A DNA stretch of 64,000 nucleotides from Orobanche coerulescens (taxonomy: Eukaryota > Streptophyta > Magnoliopsida > Lamiales > Orobanchaceae). The position numbers were made by a program, and so were the translations under genes. The DNA lies in assembly GCA_033398695.1 (NCBI GenBank), contig CM065814.1:21543501-21607500 (forward strand). The letters run 5' to 3'. Positions 11,250 through 22,189 of this stretch are shown here, piece after piece. Position 1 is the first letter of the stretch; every line of letters begins with the position of its first letter. Under the pieces are notes generated by a model. The model had not been told where the DNA came from and searched no databases. It was given only the letters and a program-made list of their open reading frames with translations.

Positions 11250-13592
11250 TGTAATACCCGAGATTTCTGTTATGTAATCGGAACTTGTGATATTGTAATG
11301 ATTGTACTATTGTTTGAGTACTATTTTCCGTATTTCATAATCCGATGTTATCGAGCGTATGATTTCATAATTGTGATTTGAAGATTGTAATTCTGCGCAT
11401 GTAGCGCACGCTACAAGCTATGTATAGCTAACGTGGATTCATAGCGCACGCTACTGAGGGTCATTAGCGCACGCTATGCGTGGTCAAATTGATTGGGACG
11501 TGCGGTAGGTGAGATCTGGCCGGGGGACCCCTGTCGGATCGTGTCGGATGTACCTGGACGGCTTCGGGAAAGCCGAGTCAACGCCTTAGCGCACGCCATG
11601 TATATGCGTAGCGCACGCTAAGTGCTGAGTACGCTTAGTCGTGGAGCCGTTAGCGCACGCTACGGACAGGTCTAGCGCGCGCTAATAGCCATTTATTATA
11701 AATAGGACAACATCCTATTCGTGATTTCAGATTCTTTCTCCTCCCATAACCCGAACTCTTACACTTAGAACATAACTCCTTCGTCCCAAACACTTCATAT
11801 CAACCTCCTAGTTCGAGATTGAAGATCGTATATCATTGGAGATTGGTGTTCAAGCCTTCGGTGTTGGATCGCTTCATTTTCCTCCGTATTCTTCACTACT
11901 TTGAGGTAGGTGATTCTTCACTGATGTTAGTAATGTTCCTAAGGAAGTTTGAATCATGTTTTGATAGCAAGTATTTCGTTTATAATCGGTCATCACATGT
12001 TAGAAGGATACTTTTGACGTATCGGCACTATATATCGTATGAACCTTTGAACCATCTTATTATAAGGACTCCTAAGCATGTTCAAATCGAGTTATGATCA
12101 GTAATCGGATATTTACCCAGTTGAGACGTTTTACACAATGGAATCATGTGTTTGGAACGTAGAACAAATGGAACTTAGATTATTTCTTGGAAATCGTAGA
12201 TGAATTATGATGTTGAGTTGACTATCCGTATATTCGTATTTCATAACCATAAAACTTCCACAAACCTTATTAGCATGATATGCCCGAGGATAACTTGTAT
12301 TATCACGGTAGAATTTTTGAGTTCTTCACCATTCAACCCAGTTTTCGGTTTGCAGTATTCTGCCATGCAAGGTTAGCGCACGCTAACATATGTGAGTTAA
12401 CGTGCGCTATCGAGGTTCAGTTAACGCACAATACGTACGTAGCGTGCGTTATATATCGCCATGCAAGCTGCCGATTCGTAACTAGCGCACGCCAGTCTTA
12501 CCCGATAGCGTACGCTAACAGGCCTGCTTAGCGCACGTTACGTAGAGTATGTAGCGCACGCTAAGCAGTCCAGGCAGATTTTTTATTTTGAGCTTTTCGG
12601 CCGTAGACCGAATCGTTAGACCATCGTTCGACTTGAGATGATTTGTATATCGTTCCTTTTGTTAAGGTTCGAGCCTGTTACGTTGATCGAAGGAGGCGGC
12701 CTTCGAGTGTGTTGAGATCATCGAAGTATTTCGTCTTGCCATTTTCGAGGCAAGTATCATATGTCGAGTTCGATTTATATTGAATCTTTGATCATGCTTG
12801 TGGTTTTGTTCATATTGTTGAATATGAGATGTATTTCTGAAAATTCTCATGATATTGGTTGATTATTTGTTCGTATTGATGAACATATTGAAATGCATAT
12901 GTGTATGCATAGTTGATTGATTATGGTATAAATGATCCGAGGGGATCATGAGGATCTATCCGAGGGCGCTGGATCGAATGTCCACCATGCGTTGGTCCGA
13001 CGGATCATCATGGGGATCTATGCCGAGGGCGCCGGATCGCCGGACGGGTTTTCCACCATGCGTTGGTCCGACGGATCATCATGGGGATCTATACCAAGGG
13101 CGCTGGATCATTTGGATTACCTCGTATTGTGTTGATGGAATCGTGAGGAATCCCAACGTAGTAATCCGGTAGCGGAAGTCCATTTACCATGTTTTAAGAT
13201 ACATTGATGATTTATTGTATTATGATACTTGTACTAGCATCGTTTTGCTAACCCCTTCGGGGTGGACATTGTTTTGATGTTCGGGTAGCCGAGGAGCGGG
13301 AGACAACCACGGATGCAAACGGAGACGATGAAATGGCTCAGTGATGTGATTGATGTTATTGTTATTGTGATTTGTCTTCTTGTTTCGTTTAGTACTCGAG
13401 TACGTCTGTTTTAATAATGTCTTTTCGATATGGTTGTATAAATTAACTCTTTGATCGGTTGAATCAAATATGTCTTTGAACTTCAGTTGTACGATTGGTT
13501 TATATTTACACTCTTTTTAAAATTAGCCTTGTAAATCCTTACCTAAAGGGTTTACGGCGCTGTAATTATTCCGAATATCTCGGGGTGTTACA
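11250..13592 (+). repeat. 3' LTR of A1
   Basis: It is about 2343 bp, starts TGTAATACCC and ends GGTGTTACA, followed by the CAAAT target duplication at 13593-13597. It matches the 5' LTR over its whole length; differences concentrate in the motif-rich stretches (for example about 11415-11440 and 13000-13110). Confidence 0.93.
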
Positions 13593-13597
13593 CAAAT

Positions 13598-14555
13598 AAC
13601 CAAGGTACTTAGTGCGGATGAGATTACAATAAGCTGGGGCGACTATTCTAGGCTGAAGGCTGTTGCAGTGGGAGTCGTGCAGCTAAAAGTTGATGATAAG
13701 ATTTTAGTTCTTAATAATGTATTATTGGTACCCGATTTTAGAATGAATTTAAGTTCAGTTTCTAAATTGCATCGTGATGGATATTCAGTTTCTTTTGAAG
13801 ATAATGCAGTTATTAAAAGAAATTGTGAATATGTTTGCGAGAGCACTTATAATGAAGAACTTTATATCATTAATGCTGCACCATCTCCCTTACATAATTA
13901 TAAATCGCTTAATTCTTTGACTAATCATAATAAAAGAAAGGAACCTTCGAGCATAAATCAAACATATTTGTGGCATTTACGATTGGGTCATATTAACCTT
14001 AGAAGGATTCAAAGATTGGTGAGCGATGGCCCATTGGATTCGCTCCAAGTTGAGTCATTTCCAACCCGCGAATCCTGTCTGGAAGGTAAAATGACTAAAA
14101 GGGATTTTCAAAGCAAAGGAAATCGTGCACAAAATGTGTTGGAATTGGTTCATATCGATGCATGTGGTCCAATGAACATCCACGCTAATGGTCATTTGGA
14201 ATACTTCATCACGTTTATAGATGATTATTCGAGATATGGATATATCTATCTGATGCGACGTAAGTCTGAATCTTTTGATAAGTTCAAAGAATTCAAAGCT
14301 GAAATGGAGAAGCGTCATGGACAGAGTATCAAGTCACTACGATCTGATTATGGTGGCGAATACCTTAGTGGAGAGTTTTTGAATTTCTTGGCACATGAGG
14401 GGATTACTTCCCAACTCACTGCGCCTGGAACACCACAACAAAATGGTGTTGCTGAACGAAGGAATCGTACTTTATTAGAGATGGTTAGGTCAATGATGAG
14501 CTATTCGGATTTGCCTATTTCGTTTTGGGGATACGCCTTGGAAACAGCGGCGTAG
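13598..14555 (+). pseudogene. Copia F protease remainder, gag-pre-integrase and integrase core
   Basis: The frame left at 4038 resumes at 13598. The protease tail (VPDFRMNLSSVSKL) is followed by the gag-pre-integrase domain with HLRLGHINLRRI (paired His) and a C-terminal Cys-containing segment. The integrase core follows: Asp in ELVHIDACGPM, Asp in SLRSDYGGEYL and Glu in QQNGVAERRNRTLLEM. The frame is open from about 13598 to a TAG at 14553-14555, then continues in the same frame. The protein would insert copia cDNA. Confidence 0.9.
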
Positions 14556-14924
14556 ATTCTGAACTTGGTGCCTTCGAAATCAGTTCCAAAAATACCCACA
14601 GGACTGTGGAATGGGTGCAAGCCCAGTCTAGGACATGTTCGGATTTGGGGTTCACCAGCACACGTGCTGAATAAGGAAGCTGATAAATTGGCATCTCGTA
14701 CAAAAGTACGAGGGTTTATACAATATCCGAAGGGAACGAAGGGTGGGTTATTCTACAGTCCTAAAGACCAGAAGGTCATTGTTTGCACCAATGCCCGGTT
14801 CTTAGAGGAGGACTATGTAATAATCCACAAGCCTAGGAATGAGGTCGTTCTAGAAGAACTTAGAGGCGAGATTTCGACAATACCAATTATACAAACACCT
14901 AGTGTACCACGTATCGACACTATT
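14556..14924 (+). pseudogene. Copia F integrase C-terminal part, cut by the CACTA element
   Basis: After the stop at 14553-14555 the same frame continues with VPSKSVPKIPTGLWNG, 'LGHVRIWGSPAHV' and FLEEDYVIIHKPRNEV, typical of the region between the copia integrase core and RT. The sequence ends at 14924, where the CACTA terminus begins; RT and RNase H are not in the window. Confidence 0.88.
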
Positions 14925-14939
14925 CACTACTACAAAAAA
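14925..14939 (+). repeat. CACTA terminal inverted repeat (left end)
   Basis: CACTACTACAAAAAA matches the terminal consensus of plant En/Spm-type elements and lies exactly where the copia F frame stops. The partner TIR is not in the window. Confidence 0.9.
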
Positions 14940-15275
14940 TACATTTTACTACGATTATTTCATATATTTTACATCTGTTATAGAACTGATGTAAAATGTA
15001 CCGTCGTAAAATAGGCGTTCAATTTACATCGGTTTGAAAACCGATGTAAAACGTGCAGATTTCGTACATTTTACATCAGTTATAAAATAACCGATGTAAA
15101 ATGTTGCGTTTAACCGATGTAAAATGTCGGAAGAACTGATGTAGTTTCGAAATATTTACATCGTTTTAAACAACCGACGTAAAATGTTTATTTTTTACAT
15201 CGGTTTCAAACAACCGATGTAAAATGTCTAATTTTATTTCTTACATCGGTTTCAAGCAACCGATGTAAAATGTCA
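14940..15275. repeat. CACTA subterminal inverted motif array
   Basis: The motif ACATCGGTT and its complement AACCGATGT alternate about a dozen times, with variants such as ACATCAGTT and AACCGACGT. They form pairs of the type 'tttacatcggttt...aaccgatgtaaaa', so the region is a chain of short hairpins. In En/Spm-type elements subterminal repeats bind the element-encoded TnpA-like protein and mark the end for excision; that role is inferred here. Confidence 0.85.
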
Positions 15276-15859
15276 TATTCCTGCTTTTTATTATTTCAGT
15301 TGTTTTTACCTGTAATTTTAAATTCCTGTTTTTAGCAAAACAACTGAAATCCTAAAGTTGTCCAAACGGAAAGTAATCAGCTGTTAAAACAACACATTCC
15401 TAAAGTAACATGAATATAACATAAGGCAAGGAACCCATTAACCTGTTCAACCATGCATTTAGAGTTTTTTTTTCTCAAATCACAACATTAACAATCTGAC
15501 TGCCAAAACTTGTTCAACCAATAGGTTTGCTAATATCAACGTGGCCAGATTATTCAGTTTTTCTTTTTTGAACAGCAAAAGAAGGAGAGCTTCGACATGG
15601 CCATCACCCGAGCCTAGCAAACCCAGAACCCAAAACATCCAGCCAAATCATGCTTTTAGCCTCAAATAGTTTGTCCATCTAAATCTACAGCTCTTTCCAC
15701 ATCTCAATAAGCCTGCAAATATAATTTTCATCATCCATCCATTTTTCACGAGAGAGAGAGAGGAATAATGTTTATTACGTGCCATGGACTGCCTGCAAAC
15801 CAGATGTATGAAATAAACATTTTACAAACAACCGACATCATTTTTTTCATTATCCATCC
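15276..15859. other. CACTA internal non-coding sequence
   Basis: AT-rich sequence without recognised coding content. A short direct repeat related to 'tcatcatccatccattttt' occurs near 15729 and again near 15848, flanking about 120 bp that includes a (GA)n stretch at 15751-15760. Confidence 0.4.
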
Positions 15860-15931
15860 ATTCTTGTCTTCCTCAATAGTCCATGGCCCTTTCTTAAGTC
15901 CCACTTTGTCACAACAAGGTTGCCTTCCCAT
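15860..15931 (-). pseudogene. R2R3-MYB exon 1 fragment captured by the CACTA element
   Basis: Reading the reverse strand from 15931, the first residues are [18 protein letters not shown], then IEEDK. This is the near-invariant amino terminus of plant R2R3-MYB transcription factors (the start of the R2 repeat, with the first regular Trp). After about 24 codons the similarity ends and the frame runs on into unrelated sequence to 15746. The fragment lies between the subterminal region and the Ulp1-type gene and carries no other MYB exon. It looks like a host-gene piece picked up by the transposon. It could be expressed from the adjacent AT-rich stretch, but no evidence supports that. Confidence 0.82.
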
Positions 15932-15947
15932 TTTTTAACTGATCAAA

Positions 15948-15949
15948 TA

Positions 15950-15981
<32 letters not shown>

Positions 15982-15984
15982 TAT
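15948..15984. repeat. (TA)n microsatellite
   Basis: About 17 TA dinucleotides, interrupted once, lie directly upstream (reverse strand) of the MYB-like ATG. It may be part of the captured MYB 5' region or a later expansion. Confidence 0.9.
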
Positions 15985-16199
15985 CCAAAAACACTCTGAA
16001 AAGTTCAGATAAAATTGAGATGTTTTCGTTTTTTTAGGCTAGGATGTGAAAAGAGAATTATAAAATCCATAAAAGCACATATATTCCAATAATGATCCAA
16101 ATTCCATTAAAAGCACATATATTCCACAAGTATTGTAAAGTCGTATCATCATATCATCTCCAACAACAACAAAAAAAAGTACATACTCATCTGTTATAT

Positions 16200-17400
16200 T
16201 CTAAAAAATGTCTGGCCCACTGAGTACGGATCTCTTCAATGCTCGTTTCAGGAACTGCACTAGTGTCATTAAATATCTAAAACATAGAATAAAAAAATGA
16301 AGAATAGTAGAATAACCAAATCAGGATTATAAAAGCTGTGGCTATTTTAAAAAAAATACCTCTTGCCAACTGTTCTTGACACTCGCTCGAATAATAGTCA
16401 ACATCCAATACATAACATTATATCCGCATTCCCAAGATCCGACTTGTTTATTACACTATAAAATTAAATTTAAAGTTGAATTTTAAAAAATTACAGCATC
16501 ATGTAAAACTATTTAAATTGAATCTAAAATGACTTACTTTTGGATAAAGCCAAATAAGGTTATGCTTCGATTTGTTGTTGTGTATACCACCAAGCATTTT
16601 AAAAGGGCTCACGGCACTGGTTTTGATGACAATTCTCATTAAAGTAATTTACAAATACAAACAAATTAAACTAAAAATACTAAAATTACATATTAAACTT
16701 ATCTATGTACTATGCCTTTCATAGCGGCGTCTGGCCTAGCATGTAGTGAACAAAGCCACACAACCAACGCTTCGTTAGGAATAATTATTAAGAGTTGCCA
16801 ATGATTCCTACATTACAGTAAAATATTTTTACAAATGAAATATATAAACTTTTTACTATAATTAAATTGATTATGTGGTGACTGTACTTACCCATGATGA
16901 TAAGCTCCTAAGTAAATCTTTTTATTTGATTCCCACATATGTTTCAGAATATAGTTAGAGACTTCATTTTCTTTGTTCCCCATATATTGTATAGATTGGG
17001 GCTCAAGAAATCCATACACATCATCATTCCCCATTTCCATACTTAACTTATGTACCAACCTAATGTGTTCAAATAAATTTTACTTAAATAATATTGCTAT
17101 CATAAATTGCAAAAGCAATGAATTACCTAATAAAACTTAAAAGTTTAGAACTTACAAGATCCAAAACTATATAATCGATATGCTCAGCCACACATTGCCG
17201 TGAAATATCTCCAAAACGTCATTGTGGGAAAGGTATAATGGAACATCATGCTCAACACCAAAGAGACTCGAATCCCACGCCACCTGTATAGGGTTACCAT
17301 AAATGGATGCAGCAACCTTAAGCAACTCAACAATCGGGTTATCTATAAGCGTTGATCCCTCAACTTTATTAAACCGCTTCTTTTGTCTCTCAATATCCTA
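16200..17400 (-). pseudogene. CACTA protein C-terminal region with Ulp1-like (C48) cysteine protease domain
   Basis: Exon-like reverse-strand segments carry a Ulp1/SENP-type domain as found in many plant CACTA elements. Visible are FNKVEGSTLIDNPIVELLKV and 'LFGVEHDVPLYLSHNDVLEI' (about 17180-17370), 'DVYGFLEPQSIQYMGN' and YLGAYHHG (about 16890-17030), then HWQLLIIIPNEALVVWLCSL with the catalytic His at 16801-16803. Last is 'GSWECGYNVMYWML' with the presumed catalytic Cys at 16426-16428. Segments are separated by AT-rich intron-like gaps. The role in transposition is unknown; SUMO-protease-like activity is the family expectation. Intactness of every exon was not verified. Confidence 0.78.
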
Positions 17401-17456
17401 AATAATAAACATGTCAACAATCAATCTTTAATTCACACATTTATTATAATAACCTT

Positions 17457-18098
17457 TTACTGAAAAAATAGCACCTCGCTAGATATAGCCTTGACAAGAC
17501 GTTTCGGCCATCCAATAAAACCACCTAGGGCCTCTCCCACTATGCTAACCTCTGAAGTGGGAATAGGGACCTGAGCATCAGCATCTCGAACATCCTCAAC
17601 TGTCACCCTAACCAAATCGTCAGACAAGGGCACACCATGTATGGTTGAACCACCCTCGAGAACTCTCCCTATGGCCACTAGGCGGAGAGGTTGACCATCA
17701 ATATATAAACCACACTGGCCAATGGTACCAGTGTGAGTCTCTCCTAAAGAGTGATCAGTAGGAGCAGCACAACTCCCGTTCGTGCTAACATGTCCAAGAG
17801 GTGTAACTGGAGGTGGTTGTGAATTTGCTCCTAGGGATGCCAACGCCGGACCGAATTGCTTCATCAAATTCTGTGTAACCTCCATCGTGATCTTTTGTGT
17901 GAGGCTTTGCAAAAGCTCAGGACTGATTGACTGGGGTCTGGTCGACCCACATGAATGTGATCCAAAATATTCTCGAATCCCTATACCAGATCCAACACCA
18001 CGAACACGACCTGGGTGCTCTTGTCTCCCAATTGCATTACTAAGAATGTCATCACGTCCATGGGGAACAAATAAACCTTGTGAACACTCCTCCTCCAA
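17457..18098 (-). CDS. CACTA protein middle exon (DUF8039-like)
   Basis: A 213-codon open reading frame begins MEEECSQGLFVPHGRDD. It contains EHPGRVRGVGSGIGIREYFG, a low-complexity linker, then CGLYIDGQPLRLVAIGRV, GGSTIHGVPLSDDLVRVTV and DADAQVPIPTSEV, ending in GEALGGFIGWPKRLVKAI. These segments match, from memory, the domain catalogued as DUF8039 that sits between the transposase_24-like and Ulp1 parts of CACTA second-gene proteins. It is probably an internal exon rather than a free-standing gene; the Met is not assumed to be a start. No stop or frameshift is seen within it. Confidence 0.75.
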   Translation of the reverse strand: MEEECSQGLFVPHGRDDILSNAIGRQEHPGRVRGVGSGIGIREYFGSHSCGSTRPQSISPELLQSLTQKITMEVTQNLMKQFGPALASLGANSQPPPVTPLGHVSTNGSCAAPTDHSLGETHTGTIGQCGLYIDGQPLRLVAIGRVLEGGSTIHGVPLSDDLVRVTVEDVRDADAQVPIPTSEVSIVGEALGGFIGWPKRLVKAISSEVLFFQ

Positions 18099-18641
18099 AT
18101 CATCCTACAGTAACATTAAAACAACAATAGCATTACTGTTTTATGCTGTACACTAAAGGGGAAAAAAGCAACATAACTTGCTACTAATTTATATATCACT
18201 GCCAGTGTTTTAAAACGCGCTAAATACAAACTACAATACTTAGACAGTGGTATAAAAGTTTATACTATAAATACAAACTACAATACTTAATACAAACCAG
18301 AAAACTTCAGCAACCTAAATCATCGACCAACAAGAAAAAAAAAAGTTTTGGCCAGCCAAAAAAATTTCAGGCCAACAAAAAAAACTCCGGCCAGCAGAAA
18401 AATCTCCGACCAGTAAAAAAAAGTCCTTTCTAAGTTGTTTTGTTTATTTGAAATTATTTCATGGCTATTTTACTTGGGTTATTTTACCTATTGATCTTAC
18501 ACAGGAATAATTATTTTATTTTTCACTTAAAAATGTCATGTTCGAATTACCTACACTATGCGCTACGCTATTTTGCGCTACGCAATTCTTTACAAAAACG
18601 CTACAGACCTATGCAACGAAAAACATTGATCACTGCGAATA

Positions 18642-18896
18642 TTAAACTAAGCATATTTGAAAACTTACAATCCTCTTTGCAATCTCACGTGCTGCATTAG
18701 TAATCATCTCGCCCGATTTTCTTATGCGGCATCCCTTCCATCTCTGGTGTCGAGTAGGAGGAGAAGGAGGATCAACAACCACATCAGAACCAGATTGTGA
18801 TGCTTCTTCTTGTCGTTTCTTCAATTTCTTGGCCATGATCTTCTCATCCACCAGGTCATAACCACCATGAGACATAGTGTGAGGGCAATTGTTCAT
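18642..18896 (-). CDS. CACTA protein exon, Lys/Arg-rich (MSHGGYDLV motif)
   Basis: The reverse strand reads MSHGGYDLVDEKIMAKKLKK, 'RQEEASQSGSDVVVDPPSPP', then TRHQRWKGCRIRKSGEM and a short helical tail. This block is characteristic of the transposase_24-type protein of plant CACTA elements, upstream of the DUF8039-like part. It is highly basic and probably part of the DNA-binding half. The flanks are AT-rich and intron-like. Confidence 0.7.
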   Translation of the reverse strand: MNNCPHTMSHGGYDLVDEKIMAKKLKKRQEEASQSGSDVVVDPPSPPTRHQRWKGCRIRKSGEMITNAAREIAKRIVSFQICLV

Positions 18897-19039
18897 TTTT
18901 TAAATTTCTTGTGCCTTCTTTTTATCTGTAATAATTATAAAGCACAAAATATATTATTTACAGCATGAACAACACTGAGTTATACTACTTCATGAACAAC
19001 ACGTTGGATATTATTTGCGGCATGAACAAGATTGTTGAC

Positions 19040-19680
19040 TCGGATAAGATTTAATTGCTTACCTCCCAGTTTGGGTCTAATCGACTTTTTTTAAATTCAT
19101 CCCAATCATCCGAGGAGATATTATACTTCAAACAAGGATCCATGTTCTTGTAATCTCCGAACACCCATGCCCTAGACAAGTATGATTTAAATTGTCTCTA
19201 TTTTACGCCCACCGACTGTGGAATCTTTTCCTTTCTTTATTTTTCATTCGCGACACCGAAGTTGTTCTACATTTAATAAAAATATATAAACAGAGAATGA
19301 TTGGATACGAAACAAATTATTTTCAATTGTAACTGAAATATTCGAGGAATAGGAATTGCCAAAACATCGAGCCAAATCATCTCTTTATCGTGATCCGGTA
19401 CAAGTTTCCATGTAGGATGTAAAATGGAAATATGTTCTCGAGCAAGTTTTCCCAAATAACTTGACAACTTCATGTTATGAGTCCTTTTTGTTTTTCCTGT
19501 GACCGTATCAATGTCAAGCGGTAACTTATTCCCATTCATACGTGTTTTAGTCACATCCCTACATCGTGTGGGCTTCCTAATCATTTTTGATGAAGTCTGT
19601 GGAGGTGAAGTGGAACAAGACCTAGTGGAAGAATCAGACCTCGGTGGGATAGCCATCATGTGCCTGTTCAGACAAAACAT
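19040..19680 (-). CDS. CACTA transposase_24-type (Ptta/En/Spm) N-terminal exons
   Basis: From 19680 on the reverse strand there are MAIPPRSDSSTRSC, RCRDVTKTRMNGNKLPLDID, GKTKRTHNMKLSSYLGKLAR, and 'ISILHPTWKLVPDHDKEMIW'. The next segment, at about 19060-19170, reads WVFGDYKNMDPCLKYNISSD then DWDEFKKSRLDPNWE. This is the TnpA/transposase_24 region of plant CACTA elements, believed to bind subterminal repeats. The probable start is Met at 19656-19658 (MAIPPRSDSS). No premature stop is seen in these pieces, but splice sites were not verified. Confidence 0.75.
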
Positions 19681-19815
19681 AAAATATGGAGCATAAAAGG
19701 AGACTTAAGGAGGAATATGGTTAGTCTCTTTTTCCAATTTAGTAACTTTATGTAACTGGTGTAAAATGTTCTGGACTCTATTCACAACGTTAGAAATGCT
19801 CCATAATAGATCAAC

Positions 19816-19820
19816 CACAG
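19816..19820. repeat. Target site duplication of element D, left copy (CACAG)
   Basis: CACAG precedes the D terminus TGATACGA at 19821 and recurs at 37267-37271 right after TCGTATCA. The match shows that D and everything within it entered the CACTA as one insertion site. Confidence 0.92.
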
Positions 19821-20101
19821 TGATACGATCCAGCACTTTTAGGCGAAGATTATAAGTGGAGGGGCTGATTTAATTAAGTTGTTTGTGTTATTAGTAGTTT
19901 CCTTTTATATGTATTAGCTTATTGGCTAAGCTAAAGTATTATGGTAAGTATAGAGAGTCTATTATTTATAGGGCATTAGGGTTACAGGTTTAGGGTATGC
20001 AGAATTTGGAGTCGTCATTCGACATTGGGAGGTCACCTACATCTCGAAAGTAGGCACTATCTTGTTCTTTATTTTCGTTCTTTTGATATTTTAATAATAA
20101 T
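19821..20101 (+). repeat. D 5' LTR, left part
   Basis: The first 281 bp of the LTR end at the C1 insertion site ATAAT (20097-20101). The LTR is completed at 28901-28919. Compared with the 3' LTR it has about 165 bp extra after 'gtagtttcctt', so the 3' copy has an internal deletion. Confidence 0.88.
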
Positions 20102-21086
20102 TGTAATATCCGCAATTTTCGATTTTCGGTAAAAAAATTTTTCGGTCGGAGTCCGTTTTGACGACTCGCTCATGACCGTTTCGTCATTGTGAGAATAATT
20201 AATTCTACACTTTTTGACATCCGAGTTCGTTTCGGTGTCGTTTTGTTGAGTTCCGTGCTTTTTAGCGACTTTTCCGCGCTTGAGTTCGATTCTTGCGAAT
20301 CTCGTTCGGCTAACTTGCTTCGAGTTTCCCGTAAGTCCGTTTAACTTTGTTAGACGTGTTGTGAACTTCGGTTTGGTTATTCGATCACGAATCGTGATTT
20401 CCGGGCGTTTTGGGCCATTTTGTAATTTCTTGAAAGTTACGGGTATCCGTATCTGTAATGGTTGTCTCGACCCGTTTCTTGGTCGCGTATGACTAATTAT
20501 GGTATTACGTTTTCATTTCGAGTCGTTTATGTCGTCCGTGAACTTTTCATCGTGTTCGTTCCGTGCGATTTCGGAAATCGGGTCGCCGAGCCTGACGGCA
20601 GTTGCGGGGCCGACGGACGGTGGCGGGGCCGGCCGGACGATTGCGGACACCGGCCGGACGGTGCGCGAGAACCGCGTAAGCGCGCCTTCTGGCCGGAAGA
20701 GGCTACGCGCTAACCGGCAGTGTAGCGCACGCTTCTGCCGCCTAACGACGCCTTCTCCGGGCACAGGCGGTGGGGTTTCGAGGTTCGGAATCGGTCGGGA
20801 TCGGCGGAGTAGCGCGGCTGCGTCGGTCGTAGCGCACGCTAACCGGCAGGTAGCGCCGCCGTCCGACTAGCGTCGTTACACAGGTAAGTTTGTTAGTCCG
20901 GTGGCTCTTTGGGCCGGGTCAGCGCGCGCAGGCTTCGGCCGTAGCGCAGCGGGAGTCGAGTCGGCAGTTTGGTCGGCGGGGTTGGTCGGTGATGCCGGGT
21001 CGTGTGGGCCACGGCCGAGGTACTCGGCGATACCTGGCCGATAGCGCACGCTAGTCCGGAAGGCTAGCGCACACTAGTCTGCCCGG

Positions 21087-21093
21087 TATAAAT
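21087..21093 (+). promoter_or_regulatory. TATA box of the C1 5' LTR
   Basis: TATAAAT in 'cccggtataaatgtgg' follows the motif-rich zone directly. In the 3' LTR the equivalent reads 'gagataaatgtgg' (about 26652), so that box has been altered. Confidence 0.6.
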
Positions 21094-22189
21094 GTGGTGA
21101 CGGTCACATTTCACTTCGCTTTTCACTTCCTTCCTTCTCCGTCCGCGAGTGGGGATTCATGGGTGACGAAGCCATGTTGTTTAACAACAAATCCATGAAG
21201 TCCTTGAGTTCATAACATCAATCGATCGTCCGTTATCAACCTTTGATCCAGCGAATCAAGGTAATCTTCCTTAGAACCCTAATTTCGTGAATTTGGGGAT
21301 TTTTGCATTTTCGTCCGATTCGTTCCGTGTTGTTGATTAATTCATGATGGGTATGATTAATCTTGGTAGTATTCTTGTGTTTAACATCATTTAATCCATT
21401 GTTCTTCGTCGAATCGAAGTATATTTCTTGATTTCCTTCGAATTGACTTTTTGGGGGATTTGTTCCCGATCTCGTTTTTCATCCATTTTCGATGGATCGA
21501 TTATGGTTAAATGATGGTGTTAAACATATTCTATGGATTGTATATCCATATTTCAACTTGAAATTCCGTTTTCGTGGTTTGACGGAACGAATCGTGTTCT
21601 TGGCCGTGTTGGGGGAAATCCGTGAACTTTCGTCATTCGTTCTTTGAATTCAACGGCTTTGAGTCGTGTTATGGAATTCATTTCATTGTTATTATTTGTC
21701 CTTCGTAGTTTATGAACGTGATTTGGCGTTCGGTGGAGTCGGCGGGTTCGTAGTCGGTTCGGGCCAACCTACTTCGGTCGATTCTCCGCGTTGTTCTTAT
21801 TCGAGGCAAGTACCTTGCCCATACTTTTCTTATTTTGTGGATATGATGATCGGTGATCGTATTAGTGTGTTTGTTTGGTTGTTTGAACGAAGTTTCAAAA
21901 GATTTCGGTTTGGCCTCGTTAAAGGCTTTCTTTCAAATGCGTGTGTGTTTTGTGAACGGCGTGTTTTGGGAATTGATTATGATTTGATTATTTTGAACGT
22001 TGAAGGATTTGATGATGATACTCCTATTGTTTAAAGTTATGGAATCGTGTATTCCGTATTCAATCTTGTTATTGTGTTTTGAAGAGTTTGATAATGTTGT
22101 CGGATAAATGGCCATCTCTAGTAAGTATTCTTAATGAACTTACATTCTTAGCATGTTAGTATTGCATGAGTAACGTGTGTGTGTGTATG

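Larger units (their letters stand above)
4039..13592 (+). mobile_element. Tekay-type Ty3/gypsy retrotransposon A1, complete but decayed
   Basis: This is a 9554 bp element with two LTRs of about 2.33 kb, a tRNA-Met primer site, gag with a Gly/Arg-rich amino end and two zinc knuckles, protease, reverse transcriptase, RNase H, integrase and a C-terminal chromodomain, then a polypurine tract. Chromodomain plus long LTRs points to the Tekay/Del clade of plant chromoviruses. The termini are TGCAAT...TTACA, with a perfect 5 bp target duplication. Several stops and frameshifts make it non-autonomous. It sits in the protease of copia F in the same orientation. A2 (51146-60737) is a close relative in reverse orientation. 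Confidence 0.92.
473..14924 (+). mobile_element. Ty1/copia LTR retrotransposon F, split by A1 and cut by the CACTA element
   Basis: A forward-strand copia element is recognised from its LTR end and tRNA-Met primer site near 1805, a UBN2-type gag with one CCHC knuckle (3111-3986), the start of an aspartic protease (DSG at about 3989) and, after the 9.5 kb A1 insertion, the gag-pre-integrase and integrase core (13598-14900). The pol order protease-integrase is that of copia. Reverse transcriptase and the 3' LTR are absent because the CACTA element begins at 14925; they should lie to the right of the window. The left boundary (TG at 473) is a best guess, because no second LTR is available for comparison. 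Confidence 0.75.

Noticed and set aside
20462..20870. Arg/Gly/Ala-rich open frames in the C1 5' LTR
   Set aside because: They arise in the GC-rich motif zone and are not preserved in the 3' LTR copy of the same element (26040-26440).
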